Positions 43,001 through 52,000 of a stretch of 64,000 nt of DNA are shown here, piece by piece. The notes beneath the pieces are model-generated. The model was not told the DNA's origin. It did no database searches and saw only the letters and a list, made by a program, of their open reading frames with translations. The stretch's first letter is position 1. Each line of letters begins with the position of its first letter. The stretch is taken from contig JAOWCC010000936.1 in NCBI GenBank assembly GCA_030867875.1, positions 74,991,032 to 75,055,031 on the forward strand, in the 5' to 3' direction. The DNA is from Actinernus sp. WN-2022 (taxonomy: Eukaryota > Cnidaria > Anthozoa > Actiniaria > Actinernidae). The position numbers and the translations under genes were made by a program.

Positions 43001-46000
43001 ACAAGGCGCGGCAAACCATTTACACGGCAAAATTTATCCGAGCCAAACTCTTTTTTTTTTTTTGGTACGCGTACCAATTTTATCCGAGCCGTACCAAAAC
43101 ACAGTGTAGTGTAAATGGGCTTTAAATAGAACTAAAACACAATTTCAACACTACACAAAGATAAACCATTGACTAATTGCAAATATTTTCGCTAAAACCT
43201 CAAAAAGACTCTTCAAATTATTCCATGCTATAAAAGGGGAGATTAATATTTCAAAAATCTAGAGATTATTGAACGACACATCCAGTGCACCTCGACAAAT
43301 TCGGCGCGTTTTGGTGCCCACCACTTTCTCGTCTCGGGCTTCCTGTGTTGTCAAGTTCGGGTCCAGTCTGTCACGGCTAAACAAAAAATAACAACATGGC
43401 GACCATTGCGTGCACAACATCAGACTCGGAACTGTTTACATATTTTGCGTTGCCTAGATTTGGTAAGTAATATTTTAGATGTATTTTTTAGATATGTATT
43501 TTACATTAGGAAGAATTTTCAAACATTTTCCGACCCTCGACAAGTTACCCTCGACCCTCAACGTAGCACCCTCGACCCTCGACCCTCGACCAAAAGGTAG
43601 ACTCGACATTTTCTACCTTCAGAATAAAATGTTTTGTAAGTTTTTATTTCATTTTCGTTTCATGTCTGAACAATTTCACCTGATGCGGGAAATGCTTTGA
43701 GTCGATCTCTGCATGCCTAACAGTGAGAAGTTTTGGCTGTTTTCCAATTTGTTGTCAAATGAATGTTAATTGCCGTGAGATCACACTCTATCAAATCTTC
43801 TGGAGTTTTTAACTTCATCACTTTGTGATGAGTTAATAAAATACCCCACCTGCAAAAAATATATTTTTTCGACAACCTGTAATGGGACGGTAAAGTTAGT
43901 TGAAGTTCAGTGGACTTCTACATTCAGTGGGCCATGCGCTGTGACTCGTGAGAGTCGATGAATCGAACTTATACGGCTGACTAGTAGACGTTAACCGTTT
44001 CAAAATTAACTACTCAAAACTCGGCTGCTAATGTCTCTATCAATTCCAAGCCCGCCCATGCCCCCCCCCCCCCCCCCCGGGCATTTGTGGGGATTTTGTC
44101 ATTTTGGAATCAGAACGTTGCAAATGCCCCACCGTGGGGCCAGCTAAGTTATGCAAATGCCCCACCCCTGGGCAAGTATAGCGAACGCGCCAAATTTCTT
44201 CGCCGTTTCAAAGCCACATTTCACCGCTTTTCTTTATTAGAGTAATGCAGTACTCACCTTCAAACACTTTCGTAAGTGCCCCCAAATCCCACATTCACTA
44301 GCCAGTTCCCAACAAACCGCCCACTTCACCCCGAAACTGGGAAATTCCTAACGTCATGTTCACGGATGACTTTTCCGCCGCCATGTTGATCGATGAAGCA
44401 AGCACGTGTTGATCAGTTGAGCAAAACAAAATCAAACACAGGGGAGGGGTAGGATATTTTTTTGACAAATGCCCGGCTTGCGCAAAACAAATGCCCCACC
44501 CCAGGGACAGATAGGTTGTCAAATGCCCCATCTTGCCCGGGGGGGGGGATGGGCGGGCTTGGAATTGATAGAGACATAACACTACATGGTAAATTTATTT
44601 TAGTTGAATACTTATTCCTTCAGTACTGCCACGGAAACCGATGAACTGACTAATAAAACAAACGTTTTAAAAGAAATTTCTCAAAACTCCGGCCTTGACG
44701 CCAACATTTCAAAATCATTAAACTTCTAAAAATGAAAAATACTTCAAGTCAGCGCAAGTCAAAATAAACTTCTTGAAACGTCGGCGGCTCAACGATTTAG
44801 TGGCTAGCCGTGGACGGCGCTAGACGTTTGGTGGCTAGCCGTCGACGGCGCTAGACGTTTAGTGGTTTGGTGGCACTAACGGTAAAAGTTAGTGGCACTA
44901 GCGCCGCTAAAAACCGTTAGCGCCGTTTGGCGTTTAGTGGTGGTTGCAAACTTTTTGAGCGGGACTGTATATTACTGAATTATTAGTTTTAAAAATAGAT
45001 GATTAATAACAATGATATGGTTATAACAAATTTAGATTTTTACCAATATATCAGTGTAATTTAAAATAGTTAGTTTTTAACAACATTATATATACATGTA
45101 GTTAGCATTTTAATATGAAATTTGTATATAGTTAACTAGTTTATTTTAGTATTATACATGACCCCACAAGCGGCAACGCTTTAATCTTTTATCGTGTTTA
45201 AATAAAAGTTATTGTATTGTAATGTTAATTTGTAATGTTAATTTGCACTGAAGGGGGAGGGAGAAGGTTTTGGTTGGGAGAGATGGGCATACCCAGGGGA
45301 TTTAATTGGCTCATCTTCACAGATTATCAGGCATGTTGAGATATCATCAATAGGGTTGTACATCGATCATTATACTCTGTTTTAGTGGTGGTTGCGGCTA
45401 TGGTTCAGAAAGTGAAGGGGAGGAGCCAGCAGACAGTAGGGTGACACTACCACAAAGTGTCCCAGGAAGAGGAAATATCAAGTCACAAAAGAGTGCCATA
45501 AGACTAACAGAGGTAAAACTTTAACCAATGCAGGGTATGTACTACATGTACATGTAGCTAATATGCAATGCTTTCAAGTAGTTATCCAGTTGAACCTCAT
45601 TCATATGGGCACAAAAGGGATGGAGCCAAGTCTTTGTGTTAATTAGAGGTGTCCATATTATGTATTATGTTTTATGTATGGCGATTTTGCCAGGACCAAG
45701 ATATAAACTGTTCATAATAAGGAGGTACTGCCCTTATTACAGAGGTGTCCTTAAGGGGAGGTTCGACTGTACCATGAAATTTGCCACAAGTGACTTGATT
45801 TTCAGTACACACACACACTGTCACAATCCTTTAGGCAAGTGTGCATACAAAGAGAAATCAAGTCAAGCATTGGATATTCATGATATATTACCATGAGAAT
45901 TAAGCATTGGGTAACAATGTTATCCTATGCACATTATGGCTCAGGTATCCCACGGGTAGTATGCAATTATAGTGTTTACCACCAAATATGTAAAGGATTT

Positions 46001-49000
46001 CCAGCCTTCTCAGATCAGTGGCATAGGGTAAAATATATGTATACAGCCATTGAGGATGCCATTTTACTACTATTTGCAAGCTACATCTACCTGTACAATG
46101 TACCGTTAAGCGTGAACCTTTTTCTGCTTTCGTTGGTGTTTGAAACCTAGATGTCTGGTGTCTGCTTTTAGGCTTGCCTAAATATATGCATTATAATAAG
46201 TATCAATGAAATACCAGTGTTATCTCTTTCTAATAATTTATATATATATTTAGGCAAGCCTAAAAGCGGAGCTCCCCCAAAAACAATATATTATGTAAAG
46301 AAAACAAAGATAAAAACAAAAATAACTGGTAGAATCAAGGGAAATCAGACGAGTGCAAAAGATAAATTAGAAGAAAAAAGAAGATAACGGAAATGAAAAA
46401 ATATATATCACTAGCAACTGACCAAGGAAAGGAGGGTATTTCGCCAACATGGACTGCATGCCTAGCCCAATCATATTATCACATGGTCTGCATGCCTAGC
46501 CCAATCATATTATCGCATGGTCTGCATGCCTAGCCCAATCATATTATCAAATGCGATTGTCACATGACCTTTTATTTTCTCAATGTTTTGGTTGAGTAAA
46601 CACCAGTGCAAATTACACTTTTCACAAAGTATCTCGAAACCAAAGTTTTTGTGGAGATTCTGATGTGAACGTACTCTGACTAGCATTGTATACCCGTATT
46701 TCTGGCACATACATGTACTTGATAAAAGGAAGGTGCAAAGAAAGGGGGAAAACTGCAGAAATTCCACAATTCCATCTGATGTTGGCCTTATATCTTACAA
46801 AAAGCAAGCAGGATGCCCTAACCCTAAACCCTTAGCTTGAAAAACAAAGAAAAAAGAAAAGCAAAACGAGGCCAAACAATGCATACGACTACAATTACAA
46901 AGCCAAATAGGAGTCCTCGCAAAACCCGACAACCGTTCATATTTTCACTTTCAGACAGAGTGTCGAGTGGTCCACATCTGAACATAAAGTAGAATTGATA
47001 AGAGCCAGCTGAGATAATATTTGTTTCCAAGGAAGCTTAGATGGAAACGTAGTCTGGCGGTGACCCTGAATCGGTTGAACCACGATCTCGCTATTGCCGT
47101 GCTGTTTCAGACGCCTGCAAATCGCTATCTCCTCTACTAACTATGCTGGCATTCAAGGCGTGATCTCTATAGGTGTTCACCTTGGCTTTGCCCCTCGAGG
47201 TCTTTTTGTCTTTCCCATTTTTCTAGCCTGGGAAACCAGCTGACTCTTACCGCTACCATTTTTCAAGTCACACAAAAGAACAAACATTTTCTTGATGCAG
47301 CGCGTTGCTTTGATCGGAAATCAACATTGGCGGGAAATCTTGACATATAGTTGAACTGTGATATGATGAGAAATGATTGGCCAAGAGCTTGCTAATTGTT
47401 GGAGAGGCGGGGCTTCAGATTCACGCACGACAGACGGGTATATTTTTTGAAGTGCTATTTTCTCGCTTTCGATTTTCAATCAAAATAGAGTTTTAAAAAA
47501 GCTCCCACTCAAGAGAAATTTATTCGATTTGGGCGAAATTTTCACAAAATGTCAATTGATATCTCAGCTGTAAAACTGTGTCGGGGAATTGGGAAATTCT
47601 AAAATGAGAGCTCTTGACGACGTTTCCCGCATATCTACTCGGATTATTTTTTGCCTTTTCACGGAAAGCATGATAATTTTTTAACTAAATCGAATTTTGA
47701 AATTCCCCGACACCCTTTTGTAATACGATTCCTCTGAAATACGACAAAGCAAACAGATTTTTAAACTTTAAAATATTTTCGGAGTCGGAACTTCTGAAAG
47801 CCATCTCACTAGATCGGAGAAACGGGATGGCGGAAAATTCGAGATTTTCAAAGAACTCAAAACTTTTTATGTATTCTTGTAGCCAATTTTATAAGCTTTA
47901 AAATGATACATGAATGATTTATCTACGATGTTTTCTCGAGGCGCTACATAATTTAGACCGGTTTGGCAGCACAATTATTGACTTTGCAAAGCACACTTGC
48001 TAGTAATGAATATGTGTGCCATCAATTTGTATGATATTTGTGTTTAATGTATCATTGCCTTTCATTCAGTTGGGACCACGGCTGTCCATTCAGTTGGTGA
48101 AGATAGAAGATGGTCTTTGCAATGGGGAGGTGCTCTTTCATGAATACAGTAAGTCATACCCTGAACTTAAACATGGAAAAAAGTTAAATACAATGAAAAA
48201 CCTATTATGGTAAAAGCATTTGCACTACTCCTGGAATTCCTTGAAAACTCGAGGAATTTTATGTACTGTTTAATAAACGAGCAGCAGTGTTTGATCAGAT
48301 TTAAACACGAGTACGTAGCCCAAGTGTTTCTAGATATGATAAAATATGTGCTGCGAGTTTATCGAATGGCTTCAAAAACCACTTCTAAAAGATAATAATG
48401 TTCAGAAATTTAGATGAAAAGGGAAGAATTACTTGTTTATAGCTACCGTACGTTGTGCGTTACTGACATGCACAGTTGGAATATGGAGCAAAAATTTGGG
48501 TCCCATAATGTTAGACCAGTTGCGTATGAATAACTGTGAACTAAGGGGCAGTTATAACTGATAGTCCCCATAAGGGTCTTTTTAAGGATTTTCAATGTAC
48601 AAGTGAGGGTCTTTATAAAGATTCACGGTGAAGCCATATTCACTAGTTCCTCGCGAAATCCACAACGATTTTGACCATGAGGTGATGCAAAACATGGTAA
48701 ATAAGAGGACATACATGTAGGTAAATATCGTAAATTTGTTAAATATCAACAAAGGAAAAAGGCCTCAACCATGAAGTTTTATATAGGGCCACACTCGTAC
48801 AGTGAAAAGTATAAAGACCCTTTCGTTTTACCCTAGGGTATAAAGGAACATGCACTGAGTGAGTTTCATTATCTGGTTTGATTATGCATGAGTTTTTGAA
48901 AGACACATATTAGGTGAATGTATATAACATGGCATACAATAGGGGTTGTTACTTTTTGTGTGTGAAATCTCAGAGTTTAGGGACCTGGAAATATTTATTT

Positions 49001-52000
49001 TTGCATGTTCCCTGGAATCTCCAGGAATGCCATCATCTCACTGCAGTATGAACCCTGTATTAAACTTCTTCCTTGTCTGTCTTCCATTTGTAAATTAGTT
49101 ATTTTCCATTCGAATCCTTTTTCATAGACAAGGAACAAAACAATACCTGTATTCACGTTAATCTCAACTTTATACTTGCAGTAACGAAAACAGAGGTCGA
49201 AGTTAAAGCTTTAAAAGAAAGAAGAGAAAAGAAGAGGTAATTACAGCATGTTAGGCTTTCTTAGACTGGGAATTAAAGAATCAAGGCGAGAGTCTGGGTT
49301 GCATGGACTTCTGTTAATAATACAATCAACTCTCACCTTCCAGACACCTGTTATTATGGACACCTCGTTATAATGGATATAGGAGCTGAAGTCCTAGCAA
49401 AAATTACTACAGAAGATTGACTGAAAACAACTGCTGTTATTACAGACTCGAGCCATTGTTGACAGCAAATCTTACTCTCAATGGTGTTTGTTATAACAGG
49501 AGTTGACTGTAACATTTGCATGTACATGTACTGATCATTTACCGCCTGCTCATCAACTCTTGCCATCCACTTCCCAGCCACCTATCAAACATTTACCAGT
49601 CACTTTATAGCAACCGTGCACCTACAGACCACATACCGATAACTTACAAACCAACCTACAAAGTAGCCACTTGGCTTTTCCCCCCAGAGTGCCATTATGT
49701 TCTTATCTGACAAGTATCCGGTGTCCAAATTTCTGGTGCAATTTTGACTTGTTCACTGTTGCCTTGATGTTCAAGTATTTACAGCTTCCTTTTCTTGTTC
49801 TGATTTGCAGGAAATTAAAAGAAGCCCGGAAGAAGCACCAGGAGGAAAATGTCGAAAGAAAACAGAAAGAAAAAGAGCTTAATAGGTATAACAAAACAAA
49901 TGAATATTGGTTAAATTCTGACCAGAAAGTACTCAGGGCCTTAACGTAAAGGTAGCTTAGCAGAAGGGGAAACCCTGTCGAACTTCAACCTTTAAGTTTC
50001 TTTAAAACAAAACTACAAAAATAACACCCTGAGATAGGAGAGATATATGTGAATGTCCTGATACAACTGTATGCTTTTAAAACTTTTTCGATAGAGGATG
50101 GAAAATATTGAAGTGGATTAAGCTTATTCTAGAAACTTGATTTCGGTTTACAGTGAACTGACTGATTTCAAGTTAACAGTACTAAATTTCTCTTAAAAGC
50201 AAATTTTTGATCCACTCGAATCTTCGCCATCCTTCACAATTTTCTCCAGTATACCTGGATAGCATACTCTGCTTATCTGAATAGTATTTTCGTCAACCAT
50301 CTTACAAGAATGACACATGTTGTGGCCATCATTGTGAGTGTTACCTTATTAATGATTGCAGCTTATAGTTTTGTGTGTATTTTGTCAAGTGCTTCTCTCA
50401 ATATTGTGAAATTTTATTTTATCTTTAGAGAACGCAGTATCGCTGGCCAAAAACGTAAAGAGAAAAGTGATATAGAAGACCACGAAGGTACAGTAGGTGG
50501 TTGAAAGAAAAAAAATAGTGTGAAATTCAGTTAGTAGGTTTAATATGAGGTCATCCAAGTAATAACAATACATACCTGTTGATAATCTCGTTTGACCGCA
50601 AGTTATGGACCAAGTTTTCCCCTTTTATTATGATCCAAGCGAGAAGCACGTTAAGTCCATTTTTTTGGGCGAAACCGAATATAGAGAAAAAGGACCCAAA
50701 ACTCAGTAAAACTGACTTCGAGAAAGTCTACCCCCTCACCCATTCCCTCTGATAAATGGCTGTTAACCTCATATGTTCTTCGCTTCCAATGGTGGCTAGC
50801 ATTATTTTAGTAGCTTTTAGTTTACAAAACCTAGTGGATCAAAATGTTGCCAAATTAGTTGCTCATGGCCTGGGGATACATTATATTCAGGGTTTTCAAT
50901 TTATGTGGAAGTAGATTGTTACCACAGTAACGGAAATATAGGCCAAATTGAAACCAACTATAGAGTTCAAATAGCCGGTCATATCAACTAAGGGCACTTT
51001 CCATTTACGAGAACTAACTGGTTTGATGGGCCAGTTCTTAAATGGAACGCGTCTGTTCTAGGAACTGACTGGACTAGTTCTCAGAAGTGACACGTTCCAA
51101 TTGACCTATATCATTATGACGTCACGGCTTGTTTATGAGGGGGACAGAATCGACATGAACAATAGAATTTTGAACTAAATCTGCTCTGCTGAGGAAAATT
51201 TAACTTCGAATTGTCTGGTTTCCAGATATCAGCTGTATCAATGTTTATCCCACAATATTTACCGTATTTGGTGGCTGTTACCGCTATTGTACGTTCTACA
51301 AAATGCATTTGATAGCGATTTCCTTTGTGTTATTGCCGTTTTGTCCCCCTCCCACGACCGTGATCCTTAGCGTTTAAACAATAGATTGTTTTGATTTGAC
51401 GTCATAATGATATAGGGCAATTAAGAACTGGCCGGTCAGACCAGTCAGTTCGCGTATATGGAAAGCGCCCTAAGAGTAGCCGATCAAAATCCTTTTGCAA
51501 CAACTGGTCGCGTGGCCTTGTCAAGCAAAACTATTGGTGGTGCTAGCCAACATTAGTAACTGGTGCAAGTTTCATCCCATATGTTCAAAAGTAAAGCAAG
51601 GACAATTTTTTGAAATCTCGCAATTTAACAGAGTGTATGAGGTTGGATACCAGAGGTTCTACTGCCTCCAGGCGCTTGGCGCCTAACTCTCGCGAAGGGA
51701 GGCAGTAGAACCTCTTCATGGTATCCATGGTAGAAGAGAGCCGAGATTTAAAAAGAATCCTTCCTCAAATTTATTAGCCTGAGAAAATCAGACGCCTCTC
51801 TTAAGATATAAACTTGAAACTTGCAATGGTCACTAATTGTGGTCAAAGTGGGAGAAAACTGGCATATGAAAAGGAGGAATGTGGCTAAGTGAAGGTTTTA
51901 AAAATTCCAGAAGCAGCTGATTCTACGAATGAAGAAGATGTGGATGATGGCTACTGGTACAGGCAGGAAGTTGGAGTCGAACCTGATCGAGGTTTGTGAT

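Larger units (their letters stand above)
41211..43605. mobile_element. Long-TIR transposon (2.4 kb) with ~300-bp nearly identical arms
   Basis: Arms ~41211-41514 and ~43300-43605 are inverted copies with very few differences; ends CGAGTCTACCTTTTGGTCGA and its inverse, then tandem TCGAGGG units. ACATTTT flanks both ends (41204-41210, 43606-43612). Each arm holds an outward ATG-exon-donor unit (own entries). The interior has fragments of a TTAA-type end (42030), a TAGCCTGCGTAGCAAG piece (42263) and a small MITE (42870-43126). No transposase seen. Confidence 0.85.
36009..44967. mobile_element. Outer 9-kb inverted-repeat element in PPAN intron 7
   Basis: Ends CAGTCCCGCTCAAAAACTTT and its inverse AAACTTTTTGAGCGGGACTG, flanked by TATA (TA or TATA target). 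Subterminal DNA is built of GCGCTA/CTAGCCGTCGACGG words. Most of its length consists of later insertions (36079-40437, 41211-43605, 44031-44577), leaving a core of roughly 1.6 kb. No transposase recognised. Confidence 0.8.
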
